This document shows positions 1 through 8,221 of a stretch of DNA of 64,000 bases, in pieces. The DNA is from CAADGV01 sp040290295. GTDB taxonomy: Bacteria; Bacteroidota; Ignavibacteria; UBA10030; UBA6906. Positions within the stretch are counted from its first letter, which is position 1, and each line of letters opens with the position of its first letter. The notes beneath the pieces are model-generated. The model was not told the DNA's origin. It searched no databases and saw only the letters and a list, made by a program, of their open reading frames with translations. The translations under genes and the position numbers were made by a program. The stretch covers positions 1 to 64,000 of the forward strand of contig PSMW01000019.1 of the NCBI GenBank assembly GCA_040290295.1. Direction: 5' to 3'.

Positions 1-683
1 CCGAAGATGCCCTCGAAATCCGCTTTGCCCTCCAATTCCACCACGCGAATTGGATACGGCACCGCGTCGATCGATGTGGTAGTGCGCTCGGCAGGCAAAT
101 AGAATTCGGTGCGACCCGCTTTGCCGCGCACGAGTGTCGGCACAGCGAGAGACACGTTGTCGTGCACGTGTGCGCGAGCAAAGTACAGGATGGATGTGCC
201 GTCTTGAAATCGTTCGTAGGGTAGGTGCATCGTATCGTACCGTGCTGATGGCGCAGGCAAGTGGTGAATCTCACTCACGTAAGCGTTCTCGGTAATGAAC
301 TGACGCGTGGTCGGCAAGAAGTGGTACACTTGGCGGAACCAACGGTCACGGTTCTTCTCGAAAAGAGACGACCGCCACGAAAAGAGCATCGAGTCCATCT
401 CGGTGGTGGAGTACGCGTGGAAATCGACGAACGGCAGGTCGTACGAATCGGAATAGGCAACCGCTCGATAGGTCGAGCTCTTGTCGTCATTCGGCGTGGC
501 AAGTGTGAGAACGCGAATGCGGCCCAACTTGAAGAACGTCCAGCTTACTTCATAGAGCAGCTCTTCGTCTGGTATCATCACGGTCGCAACGCGCGCGAAG
601 CTGTCGACATCGGGCGCCATCCGATGCGATCCTGCAATCATTGCCGTGGCAAGGAGAAGGTACAGCGTCGTGAATCGTTTCAT
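1..683 (-). CDS. DUF3108-family secreted protein, 3' end outside the window
   Basis: The frame is open from an ATG at 683 down to base 1 without a stop, so about 227 N-terminal residues are visible and the C-terminus is missing. It starts with a signal peptide (basic KR, then LYLLLATAMIAG). The body reads EELLYEVSWTFFKLGRIRV, followed later by VPTLVRGKAGRTEFYLPAE. This is the beta-rich DUF3108 pattern: a GE.L.Y.V.W...G.....L opening, a middle strand mentioning the conjugated product, and a late VELEGKADFEGIFG segment. Its function is unknown; the family consists of exported or lipoprotein-like proteins. A second, complete member lies at 61330-62292. Its 3' neighbour in reading direction is outside the window. 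Confidence 0.7.
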   Translation of the reverse strand, partial: MKRFTTLYLLLATAMIAGSHRMAPDVDSFARVATVMIPDEELLYEVSWTFFKLGRIRVLTLATPNDDKSSTYRAVAYSDSYDLPFVDFHAYSTTEMDSMLFSWRSSLFEKNRDRWFRQVYHFLPTTRQFITENAYVSEIHHLPAPSARYDTMHLPYERFQDGTSILYFARAHVHDNVSLAVPTLVRGKAGRTEFYLPAERTTTSIDAVPYPIRVVELEGKADFEGIF

Positions 684-829
684 CAAGAGCGATCGTTTTC
701 GCGGAGCGGGATCAACCGTCGGTCTAAGATAAGAAATTTTTGGTGTGAGAAACACGAACTCCCTCCCCCCTATTTCTTCTTGAAGGAGAGGAGAGAGGGA
801 GTCGCATGCAAGCCATGCGCTGCGCGAGC

Positions 830-2761
830 TTATCTCAAGAGGAGCATCTTGCGCACACTGCTGGAGGCATGTCCGCCGGTTGGCGTGAATGTGAGCCTGT
901 AAAAGTGAGTGCCGCTGGCGCGACCCTCTGCGCGAAATTCCACGTCATAACTTCCTGCGCGCACAGCACCGTTCATCAAGGTGCCGACTTCGCGTCCAGC
1001 CACATCGAAGACCTTCAACGAAACGAACCCCGCCCTCCGCACAACGAACGAGATGCGCGTCGAAGGATTGAAAGGATTCGGAAAGTTCTGTGAAAGCGAA
1101 AACTCGGTGGGCAGGTTCGACTCTTCGACGCTCAGAGGGCTTGCCACAAGTGTGATCGTTTGCGTTACCGTGCCCGGCAAGCCTCCTTGTTGCAACAGCG
1201 CAAGAGGAGAAGTTGTGGTGGATGTGAACCCCGGCTTCGTCGCTTGCAAACGGTACGTACCAGGATGCAATCCGACGATGACGTAGCGACCGTAACGTTC
1301 GCTAACGGCTGCTCCGAGAATGCGTTGAGTGTTTTGCGCACCAGCGTACACAGGCACACCTGCAAGAGGCTGTCCGTTGTACAGCACGGTGCCGCGCACG
1401 CGATTCATGCCGCTGATCGTGTCAGGCTGAACACCGATATCGATGCCGATGACCGCGCTGGAGCCGACGGGTACAGGGAACGCATTGGCGAGTGGCACGG
1501 TACCGCCCGAAGTGTCATAAAATGTCGGGAGGAAATCGCCTTGCGGTATCGCCAAGACGATAGAGAAGCCTGATCGCAGCGCAGCAAGTGTGTAGCGACC
1601 CAACGAGTCCGTTGTTGTGTGGCGAATGAATCCTGTAAAGCGTCCGTTCGGCGAAGACCGATGGAAGCCGAGGACGTGAGCCGTCACGGGCGTTGGTGTA
1701 CCTGCTGCGGTGATCGTTCCGGCTATCGAACCGGTGGCGGCAGCAGCACGTTGCAAATCGAAATCGATGCCGCTCGTGTCGCTGATAAGTCGCAAGCGAT
1801 CGGCTTCGAGGATGCTCGCTTTATGATCCCCAAACTGCCGCTCGAATCCACTCTTGAACGCCATGAGGACGTATCGTCGTGAGCGCAACAGTGCTCTATA
1901 GCGACCGGCACTATCGGTGAAGACGACCGTTTCCAGCCGTTGATCACGATCGTGGTCGTCCAACCCCTCGAAGTTGAAGCCGGAGTTGTCGCGATCGTCA
2001 TGCTGCCGTGCCCGAAAGATGACCACCGCTGCGTGACGAAGGGGTGAACCCGCGCTATCGCGCACCGTACCTGAGAGCCGGAAGCGATCGCTGAGTGTAT
2101 CACGCGCAAGCAACGTGACATTGATAGTAAGCGTTGCACTCTCGGGTACAACGATCGGCGTCGCGTCCTCGATGCGTTGTGCTCGATCGTACCATTGGTC
2201 CGCAAAAAGATTATCGCGCGGTTGAACACGCAGCAGATACGTTCCCGGATTGACAGAAGGGAACAGGTAGCGACCGAACGCATCGCTGAGCGTGGAAAAG
2301 ACAAAATGTGAGGACGTGATCTCGAACAGGCGTAAGCGCACGTTCGCCACAAGCGAGCCGTTCAGCGCACGTACAGTACCACGCAGCGCTGCCGGTTGAC
2401 CATTCAGCACAAACAACGTGTATTCCTGGTCGGCGTGACCACCGTGCGTCGGGGAATCGTCATCGATACTTGCACGTATCTTCACGCGAAAACTTTCTGG
2501 CAACGGCGGCAGCCAACGAATAAGCCCCGTGAGTGGATCGATCGTCATGCCCACAGGGGCATCGCGCAACTCGAAGGTGATCACACCCTGTCCACGAACA
2601 ACAATTGCCTCCACCTCGTATTCGTAGGGCTGATGCACCTGCGCGAGCGTCACCGGCTGAGAAATGATGACGATGGTAGGGTCATCGTCAGCCACGACCA
2701 AACGAGTGGAGCCGAGGAGCAATGCCAACACCCAGCTTAGAAGAACAACCAAACGCTTCAT
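830..2761 (-). CDS. Secreted multidomain protein with type IX secretion C-terminal tail
   Basis: 643 residues from an ATG at 2761, preceded by GAGGGG at a good distance; a longer frame to 2923 adds 54 residues that look non-coding. Residues 1-25 form a signal peptide (VVLLSWVLALLLG). Residues ~28-110 resemble a putative Ig/He_PIG domain (ELRDAPVGMTIDPLTGLIRW). Four carboxypeptidase-regulatory-like beta sandwiches follow, each opening with a GTV-type strand: near 130 (LRGTVRALNG), 228 (LSGTVRDSAG), 345 (GSIAGTITAAG) and 455 (VRGTVLYNGQPLAG). The last ~90 residues begin FSLSQNFPNPFNPST and end KMLLLR, the type A sorting signal cleaved by the T9SS. It is probably a surface or secreted structural/adhesive protein; no catalytic motif was seen. 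Confidence 0.85.
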   Translation of the reverse strand: MKRLVVLLSWVLALLLGSTRLVVADDDPTIVIISQPVTLAQVHQPYEYEVEAIVVRGQGVITFELRDAPVGMTIDPLTGLIRWLPPLPESFRVKIRASIDDDSPTHGGHADQEYTLFVLNGQPAALRGTVRALNGSLVANVRLRLFEITSSHFVFSTLSDAFGRYLFPSVNPGTYLLRVQPRDNLFADQWYDRAQRIEDATPIVVPESATLTINVTLLARDTLSDRFRLSGTVRDSAGSPLRHAAVVIFRARQHDDRDNSGFNFEGLDDHDRDQRLETVVFTDSAGRYRALLRSRRYVLMAFKSGFERQFGDHKASILEADRLRLISDTSGIDFDLQRAAAATGSIAGTITAAGTPTPVTAHVLGFHRSSPNGRFTGFIRHTTTDSLGRYTLAALRSGFSIVLAIPQGDFLPTFYDTSGGTVPLANAFPVPVGSSAVIGIDIGVQPDTISGMNRVRGTVLYNGQPLAGVPVYAGAQNTQRILGAAVSERYGRYVIVGLHPGTYRLQATKPGFTSTTTSPLALLQQGGLPGTVTQTITLVASPLSVEESNLPTEFSLSQNFPNPFNPSTRISFVVRRAGFVSLKVFDVAGREVGTLMNGAVRAGSYDVEFRAEGRASGTHFYRLTFTPTGGHASSSVRKMLLLR

Positions 2762-3039
2762 ACAACCCCTCTTGATGTGTGAGTGAGAGACGTGCGTTTT
2801 GCCGCGTGCACAACCGTGCGGCAGTCTTCTGCTATCGCAATCCACATGCCGCGCTCCATCACAGAGCACCCTTTGGAATTTGTGGGAGAAAAGGGGAAGT
2901 GCACTGCTGCACGAAAGAAACATGCTTCAGTATCTCCGCATGCGCGTGCGATGAGGGAGGGAGAAGGTGAGACGTTTGGACTACAGAAGAGGGTGAAGTG
3001 TGTGTGGCGACTTCCGTCCCCACATCCATGGGTGTACCG
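2762..3039. other. Intergenic gap between the T9SS protein and the rhodanese gene
   Basis: 278 bases without a convincing gene. The only notable local structure is a short perfect palindrome, GTGCAGCAGTGCAC read on the minus strand, about 150 bases upstream of the T9SS gene. No promoter of the form seen elsewhere in the window was found on either strand. Confidence 0.5.
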
Positions 3040-3366
3040 TCAGTACTTTCTGATCGAAGGATCAATCCTGTCGGACCAGGCGAGAATGCCGCCGGCGAGA
3101 TTGTAAAGATTGGTGAAGCCGTATTCTTGTTGGAGTAACGCGACAATGCGGCCGCTGCGGCTGCCGCTTCGGCAATAGATGACCACAGGTTTGTCGCGCG
3201 CGATGTTGTGCACCTGCTCCAGCACCGATCGCATCGGCATCAACTCGCCCCCGATGTCGGCAAACTGCTTTTCGTCCGGCTCGCGGACGTCGATAAGCTG
3301 AAAGTCAGCGTGCTCATCCATCATCTTCTTCAATTCTTCGACGGTGATCGTCTTGACGGTCTGCAT
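3040..3366 (-). CDS. Rhodanese-like sulfurtransferase, single domain
   Basis: 108 residues. The start is taken as ATG at 3366 because GAGGA sits 8 bases upstream; the longer frame to 3420 runs into a promoter at 3412-3440. One rhodanese fold: LIDVREPDEKQFADIGGELM (substrate-side loop) and the catalytic loop YCRSGSRSGR with the active cysteine, then LAGGILAWSDRIDP near the C-terminus. It belongs to the GlpE/PspE size class: cytosolic, transferring sulfane sulfur to an unknown acceptor. It is divergently transcribed from pdxB, with only about 150 bases between them. Confidence 0.88.
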   Translation of the reverse strand: MQTVKTITVEELKKMMDEHADFQLIDVREPDEKQFADIGGELMPMRSVLEQVHNIARDKPVVIYCRSGSRSGRIVALLQQEYGFTNLYNLAGGILAWSDRIDPSIRKY

Positions 3367-3411
3367 AGCGTCATCCTCGAACGTGGGAGAAAGAACATCG
3401 CGCACATCAAG

Positions 3412-3440
3412 AGTATACACAAATCGCCGCCAAGAGTGAA
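3412..3440 (-). promoter_or_regulatory. Predicted sigma-70-type promoter for the rhodanese gene
   Basis: Read on the minus strand: TTCACT (3440-3435), 17-base spacer, TATACT (3417-3412). The expected transcript start near 3405 lies about 40 bases upstream of the chosen ATG at 3366 and downstream of the alternative start at 3420, which argues against the longer form. Confidence 0.5.
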
Positions 3441-3461
3441 GAGCGCCGCAGAGGAGTCGTC

Positions 3462-3490
3462 TTGCTAATCTGCACGATCATGAATACTTT
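3462..3490 (+). promoter_or_regulatory. Predicted promoter for pdxB
   Basis: TTGCTA (3462-3467), 17-base spacer, TACTTT (3485-3490). The ATG of pdxB lies 32 bases after the -10. It matches the TTGC-N19-TAnnTT form found at several other genes here. Confidence 0.45.
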
Positions 3491-3521
3491 GAAGTCGGTC
3501 TTATGATCACTCCTCTCCATC

Positions 3522-4661
3522 ATGCTTATCGTTGCCGACTCGAAGATTCCCTTTGCCACAGAAGCCTTCGCTCCGTTCGGGGAAGTGCGCGTCGTTCCCA
3601 CCACCGCCATGACACGAGAAACGATCCGTGAGGCGGACGTTCTTCTCATTCGCTCCGAAACAAACGTGAGCGAATCACTTCTCGATGGAACACATGTTCG
3701 GTTTGTGGGCACCGCGACAATCGGATTCGATCACGTTGACGTCGAGTATCTCCGGCGCAAGCAGATTGCTTTCGCAAGCTGTCCCGGCAGCAATGCGAAT
3801 TCGGTTGCAGAGTATGTGCTGGCTGCGCTCTTAGAATGGGGAGAAAGGTTGTCCGTGCGTTTGAGGGAGAAGACGCTCGGTATCGTCGGACACGGCAACA
3901 CGGGCAGCCGCACTGCCGCCAAAGCCGAAGCGTTGGGCATGAACGTTCTTCTCAACGACCCGCCGCTCGCACGCGCTACCGGTGACCCGCGTTACCTCCC
4001 CCTCGATGCTCTCATGCAGGCGGACATCATTTCCCTCCACGTGCCGCTGACCTATGAAGGAGTGGATGCGACGTTTCATTTGTTCGACGAGCACCGTATC
4101 GCAGCGATGAAAGCAGGGGCGATTCTCATCAATACATCACGCGGAGCGGTTGTCGATAGCGCTGCTTTGAAACGTGCGTTGGACGCCAAGCACCTCTCCG
4201 CCTGTGTGCTCGATGTGTGGGAGAATGAGCCGGCAATCGATGCAGCGCTGTTGGCACGCACGACGTTCGGGACGCCGCACATCGCAGGCTATTCGTACGA
4301 CGGTAAACTCAATGCCACGCGCATGTTGGTCGCTGCGCTGAGCAAGACGTTCGGCATCGCTGCCGATCCTCCTTCCTTTCTTGATGAGCAGACGAAAACG
4401 CCACTGGTGTCGGCAGCGCAGTCGCGAGATGATGAAGACGTTCTTCGTGCCGCAGTCCGCTCTGCGTACGACATCCGAAGGGACGATGAACGCTTGCGCA
4501 AGATACTGACGCTTGCCGCGCACCAGCGAGCGGAGTATTTTCGTCGATTGCGAGCAGAGTATCCCCTCCGGAGGGAATTTCACCACTACGCTCTTGCCGA
4601 AGCGGAGCTTGGTGCTTCGACAGCCATGATAGCACGCAAAGTCGGTTTTTCCATGAGGTGA
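3522..4661 (+). CDS. pdxB: 4-phosphoerythronate dehydrogenase (PdxB)
   Basis: 379 residues, the usual length for PdxB. It oxidises 4-phospho-D-erythronate to 2-oxo-3-hydroxy-4-phosphobutanoate in the DXP-dependent pyridoxal phosphate route, in the cytosol. Visible features: the family motif GTATIGFDHVD near 68, CPGSNANSVAEYVLAALLEW, the NAD-binding GIVGHGNTGSRTA, the catalytic Arg in INTSRGAVVD, the Glu in VWENEPAID and the His in GTPHIAGYSYDGK. The SNANSVAEY and HIAGYSYDGK segments separate PdxB from general D-2-hydroxyacid dehydrogenases. The C-terminal dimerisation region (~285-379) is present. The GNAT gene follows 3 bases after the stop, so co-transcription is likely. Confidence 0.93.
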   Translation: MLIVADSKIPFATEAFAPFGEVRVVPTTAMTRETIREADVLLIRSETNVSESLLDGTHVRFVGTATIGFDHVDVEYLRRKQIAFASCPGSNANSVAEYVLAALLEWGERLSVRLREKTLGIVGHGNTGSRTAAKAEALGMNVLLNDPPLARATGDPRYLPLDALMQADIISLHVPLTYEGVDATFHLFDEHRIAAMKAGAILINTSRGAVVDSAALKRALDAKHLSACVLDVWENEPAIDAALLARTTFGTPHIAGYSYDGKLNATRMLVAALSKTFGIAADPPSFLDEQTKTPLVSAAQSRDDEDVLRAAVRSAYDIRRDDERLRKILTLAAHQRAEYFRRLRAEYPLRREFHHYALAEAELGASTAMIARKVGFSMR

Positions 4662-4664
4662 CAC

Positions 4665-5225
4665 GTGGATGACGTTCCCTTTCCCCATCACCGGCAGCAT
4701 CCGGCGATCGAGCGCTTAGAAGGCAAACATGTGCTTGCTCGCCGCGTCGATGCCAGGCGCGACTGTGATGATCTTTACGAACTCACGCACGGTCGAGAAG
4801 AAGAGGAAGCGGTCTGGCACTACATGACGTACGGCCCGTTCGCGAGCAAAGCAGAAATGTTCGATTGGCTCTCCCGTCTTGCCGAGAGGAGCGATCCTCT
4901 CTTCTTCACCATTTTCAGCAAAGGGCATCAACGGAGTGTCGGGATGTATGCGATCATGAACATCAGCACCGAGCACGGGAGAGCAGAACTCGGCAATATC
5001 TGGTACGCGCGACTCGCGCAAAAAACGATCGTGAATACCGAAGCGACGTTTCTCTTCCTCTCGTATGTGTTCGACGATCTGCGATACCGTCGCGTCGAGT
5101 GGAAGTGCGACAACCGGAACGACGCAAGCAAGTATGCCGCGCTCCGGTTGGGGTTTGCCTACGAAGGCTTGTCGCGTCAACACATGGCGAATATGGCTAC
5201 GAACATCTTCCACCGCCTTTGGTGA
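4665..5225 (+). CDS. GNAT-family N-acetyltransferase (RimJ/RimL-like), short C-terminus
   Basis: 186 residues from a GTG placed 3 bases after pdxB. The pattern is the RimJ/RimL-type GNAT that acts on protein N-termini or small amines: GREEEEAVWHYMTYGPF, then IMNISTEHGRAELGNIWYA, then the CoA-binding/dimer segment VEWKCDNRNDASKYAALRLG and FAYEGLSRQHM. In this subfamily the last motif is normally followed by about 40 more residues (a K-R-N-R-D-T-A-W type strand); here the frame reads ANMATNIFHRLW and stops. The gene is therefore probably truncated or diverged at its 3' end. The next gene downstream is damaged at its 5' end, which suggests a deletion or error between them. Confidence 0.72.
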   Translation: MDDVPFPHHRQHPAIERLEGKHVLARRVDARRDCDDLYELTHGREEEEAVWHYMTYGPFASKAEMFDWLSRLAERSDPLFFTIFSKGHQRSVGMYAIMNISTEHGRAELGNIWYARLAQKTIVNTEATFLFLSYVFDDLRYRRVEWKCDNRNDASKYAALRLGFAYEGLSRQHMANMATNIFHRLW

Positions 5226-5413
5226 AGTAACGGGGGCGAAGCGTTCGATTCGGTGCATCGTGGGTGTGTATGCGAACATTGCCGCGTTCTTGAATATCGT
5301 CCTTTTTACAAGTATTCTTTTCCTGACTCGATACACTTCATCGCTCGACCATCAACAATCCGTCCGATATCACCGACATCATCGGCGAGTATGCGCAGGC
5401 GGAACCGCACCAT

Positions 5414-6730
5414 GTGCACGACGCCGTGACGGGGGCGAAATACGCGCAGCGTCTCTGGGCTGAGAGCACGCCGCAACAGCGATTCGATGTTCTCGATGCC
5501 GTCGGCTCGGAGATTCTAGCGCGCAAGGAGGAGTTAGGGAGATTGTTGTCTCGGGAGGAAGGGAAAACATTACCCGAGGGAATTGCCGAAGTGACGCGAG
5601 CAGGAAAGATCTTCAAGTTTTTTGCTGGCGAAGCGCTCCGGCTTGGCGGCGAGCATCTTGCAAGCGTGCGTCAGGGCATTACCATCGACGTGATGCGCGA
5701 GCCAATCGGCGTGGTCGGATTGATTACGCCGTGGAACTTTCCGATGGCAATTCCGGCGTGGAAGGTGGCACCTGCACTTGCATTCGGGAATGCGGTCGTG
5801 TTGCAACCTGCGGAACTCGCGCCTGCATCTGCTTGGACGCTTGCAGACATACTCTCGCACTCCGGCCTCCCGAAAGGCGTGTTCAACTTGGTGATGGGTA
5901 AAGGAAGCGTCGTGGGTGCTGCACTGGCTGCGCATCCCGATGTCGCGGGCGTGAGTTTTACCGGCTCGGTGGAAGTGGGACGAACGCTCGCGCCGGTCCT
6001 CGCCAAACGCCTCGCACGCGTCCAGTTGGAGATGGGAGGGAAAAATCCTTTGGTGGTATTGGATGACGCCGATCTCACGGTCGCCGTGAATGCCGCGGTC
6101 AAGGGCGCGTATTTCTCGACAGGACAACGATGTACTGCTTCGAGCCGACTGATCGTGACAGAAGGCATCCACGATCGTTTCGTTGCCGCCATGATCGAGC
6201 GGATGAAACGCCTGAAAGTGGACGATGCGCTTGCTCCCGGCACCGACATAGGTCCCGTGATCGATGAGGCACAGTTGCAGAAAGACTTGAGTTACTTCGC
6301 GTTGGCACAGAGCGAAGGCGGGAAACTGGTGTTCGTCGGCGAACGGTTGTCGCGCGAAAAGCAGGGATGGTATCTTGCCCCCGCATTGATCACGGAAACC
6401 GCGAATGCCATGTGTTTCAATTGCGAGGAGGCATTTGGTCCGATTGCAGGCGTGATTCGTGTGAAAAACTACGACGAGGCTCTGGCTGTTGCAAACGATA
6501 CAGAATTCGGGCTGTGTGCCGGCATCTGCACAACATCCCTGAAGTACGCGGCACATTTCGAGCGTCATGCGCAAGCGGGGATGGTCATGGTCAATCTGCC
6601 CACAGCCGGCGTCGATTACCACGCCCCCTTTGGTGGACGTAAAGGATCGAGCTATGGAACACGCGAACAGGGATCGTACGCGAAAGAGTTTTACACGGTT
6701 GTGAAAACGTGTTATGTGGCGGCGGGATGA
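5414..6730 (+). CDS. Alpha-ketoglutarate semialdehyde dehydrogenase (ALDH family), N-terminus missing
   Basis: 438 residues from the first usable start, a GTG at 5414. It oxidises 2,5-dioxopentanoate to 2-oxoglutarate (hydroxyproline or sugar-acid catabolism). Seen: STPQQRFDVLDAVGSEILAR, TPWNFPMAIPAWKVAPALA, the catalytic Glu in QLEMGGKNP, the catalytic Cys in STGQRCTASSR, and the subgroup signature VNLPTAGVDYH plus FGGRKGSSYGTREQG. Homology clearly begins upstream of 5414: the same frame reads INNPSDITDIIGEYAQ from about 5351. It is open only from 5327 and contains no ATG, GTG or TTG before 5414. About 20-25 residues of the normal N-terminus are absent, so the gene is either 5'-truncated or misassembled. 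The inferred partner is the DadA-like oxidase downstream. Confidence 0.85.
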   Translation: MHDAVTGAKYAQRLWAESTPQQRFDVLDAVGSEILARKEELGRLLSREEGKTLPEGIAEVTRAGKIFKFFAGEALRLGGEHLASVRQGITIDVMREPIGVVGLITPWNFPMAIPAWKVAPALAFGNAVVLQPAELAPASAWTLADILSHSGLPKGVFNLVMGKGSVVGAALAAHPDVAGVSFTGSVEVGRTLAPVLAKRLARVQLEMGGKNPLVVLDDADLTVAVNAAVKGAYFSTGQRCTASSRLIVTEGIHDRFVAAMIERMKRLKVDDALAPGTDIGPVIDEAQLQKDLSYFALAQSEGGKLVFVGERLSREKQGWYLAPALITETANAMCFNCEEAFGPIAGVIRVKNYDEALAVANDTEFGLCAGICTTSLKYAAHFERHAQAGMVMVNLPTAGVDYHAPFGGRKGSSYGTREQGSYAKEFYTVVKTCYVAAG

Positions 6731-6760
6731 GTGCTGGTGCAGGCTCGGGGCAGTCATGGG

Positions 6761-6879
6761 GGATCGTGAACGATGCCCCTGGTCGAACAAATCATCCTGA
6801 AGGATGATAGCTGCGTGCGACAAACCCGAGAGGATGGTTCACCATCCTTTGTTCGACCAGCATGACCGTTCACGGTCGT
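6761..6879. repeat. Two inverted copies of a ~49-bp palindromic unit
   Basis: Arms 6761-6809 and 6831-6879 are diverged inverted copies of one unit. Each arm holds a core (CTGGTCGAACAAA at 6779-6791, its exact complement at 6848-6860) flanked by two small hairpins: ATCATCC-TGAA-GGATGAT (6791-6808) and GGATGG-TTCA-CCATCC (6832-6847) on the inner side, and ATCGT-GA-ACGAT and GACCGT-TC-ACGGTC on the outer side. The hairpin stems differ between the arms but stay paired. It lies between the aldehyde dehydrogenase and the DadA-like gene. It could be a REP/BIME-like or MITE-like element, or a structured transcript end. Confidence 0.8.
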
Positions 6880-6929
6880 GCGTGAATCTGATCAACCGAT
6901 CAACGAATCCGAACAATGTATCCTGACCA

Positions 6930-8180
6930 ATGAATCCAAACATGATCGTCATCGGTGGCGGCGCAGTGGGTTTGTGTGCTGCCTACTATCTATACAACGC
7001 AGGTGCGCAAGTCACGGTCCTCGATCGAGGCGAGTTCGGGCATGGCTCATCGCATCACAACGCGGGTTATGTCTGCCCGAGCCATTTCGTGCCACTTGCC
7101 TCGCCCGGCATCATTGCCCAAGGATTGAAATGGATGCTGAATCCCCTCAGTCCGTTCTACGTGAAGCCTCGGTTGAACCGGGAGTTTCTTGCATGGGCTT
7201 GGAAGTTTCGGCAATCCTGTACGACCGAGAACGTCCGTCGTGCGGCGCCGCTGTTGCGCGATCTGCACAATGAGAGTCTGACTCTTTACAAAGAGTTTGC
7301 GGCACTGAAGGAATTCGACTTCGAATTGGTGGAGCGCGGCTTGCTGATCCTCTTTCGCACGGACTACGGTCGTCGTGCGTGCCAAGAGGAGGCAGAGCTT
7401 TCCCATGACCTTGGAGTGGAGGCACGCACCTTGGACGCCGCTGCTGTGCAAGAACTGGAGCCTGATGTGGAGATGCGTGCATCCGGCGGTTTGTATTATC
7501 CCGGGGATTGTCATCTGACGCCCGCGAAGTTCGTCGAAGGGTTGGCGCGACTTCTGGAACGGCGCGGCGTTACGCTTCTCAGCTATACGCCTGCGTTGCG
7601 GCTGGAAGTGCAGGGCAATCGAGTCGTCGGGGTGGAAACCCCGACGGGTACACTCCGCGCCGATGAGTTCATCCTTGCCGGGGGGTCATGGTCGCCGAAC
7701 CTCCTAAAACCACTCGGCATACGCTTGCTCCTGGAGGCGGGAAAAGGATACAGCATGACCATCCCACACCAAGAAAAAAAACCGCTGGTGCCGTTCATCT
7801 GTTATGAAGATCGGCTCGCCGTAACGCCGATGGGGAACGCGCTGCGGCTCGCAGGGACGATGGAGCTTGCGGGAGTCGATCTCAGCATCACGCGACGTCG
7901 CGTGGATGTGATGATTGCGCGGCTCCAACAGTATATGGTCGGTGTACACCCGTCGGACTTCGACGGCGTGCAGCCATGGGCAGGTTTGCGCCCGGTGAGT
8001 CCCGATGGGGTACCGTACATTGGGCGGTTCAACGCGTTGCCCAATCTCATTGCTGCGACGGGCCATGCCATGATCGGCATGTCGTTGGCAACGGTGACGG
8101 GGAAGCTCGTCGCTCGTATCATCACCAACGATACCATCTCGTACGACATGGCGCTTCTCAGCCCGGACAGATTCAGGTAA
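6930..8180 (+). CDS. FAD-dependent D-amino acid (possibly D-hydroxyproline) dehydrogenase, DadA-like
   Basis: 416 residues, typical for DadA/glycine-oxidase relatives. The N-terminal FAD-binding Rossmann motif is VIGGGAVGLCAAYYL followed by the acidic end of beta-2 in VTVLDRGEFG. Then HGSSHHNAGYVCPSHFVPLA (FAD contact region), the substrate domain (YPGDCHLTPAKFVEGLARLL), a second FAD contact ADEFILAGGSWSPNLL and the C-terminal WAGLRPVSPDGVPYIGR...ATGHAMIGMSLA typical of the family. It oxidises a D-amino acid to the imino/keto acid and probably passes electrons to the membrane. Adjacency to the semialdehyde dehydrogenase suggests D-hydroxyproline as a substrate; that is an inference. No clear promoter was seen; the paired repeat lies just upstream. 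Confidence 0.85.
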   Translation: MNPNMIVIGGGAVGLCAAYYLYNAGAQVTVLDRGEFGHGSSHHNAGYVCPSHFVPLASPGIIAQGLKWMLNPLSPFYVKPRLNREFLAWAWKFRQSCTTENVRRAAPLLRDLHNESLTLYKEFAALKEFDFELVERGLLILFRTDYGRRACQEEAELSHDLGVEARTLDAAAVQELEPDVEMRASGGLYYPGDCHLTPAKFVEGLARLLERRGVTLLSYTPALRLEVQGNRVVGVETPTGTLRADEFILAGGSWSPNLLKPLGIRLLLEAGKGYSMTIPHQEKKPLVPFICYEDRLAVTPMGNALRLAGTMELAGVDLSITRRRVDVMIARLQQYMVGVHPSDFDGVQPWAGLRPVSPDGVPYIGRFNALPNLIAATGHAMIGMSLATVTGKLVARIITNDTISYDMALLSPDRFR

Positions 8181-8221
8181 GCTGATGTTTCATCTCTCAC
8201 CATTCACATAACACGGCTGCT

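Noticed and set aside
758..802. Inverted repeat ACTCCCTC / GAGGGAGT as a terminator of the T9SS gene
   Set aside because: The 29-base loop and low-complexity purine/pyrimidine tracts make the pairing weak.
5570..6823. Minus-strand open frame of 417 codons over the aldehyde dehydrogenase
   Set aside because: Antisense shadow; extends into the palindromic repeat; Cys/His/Arg-rich with no fold pattern.
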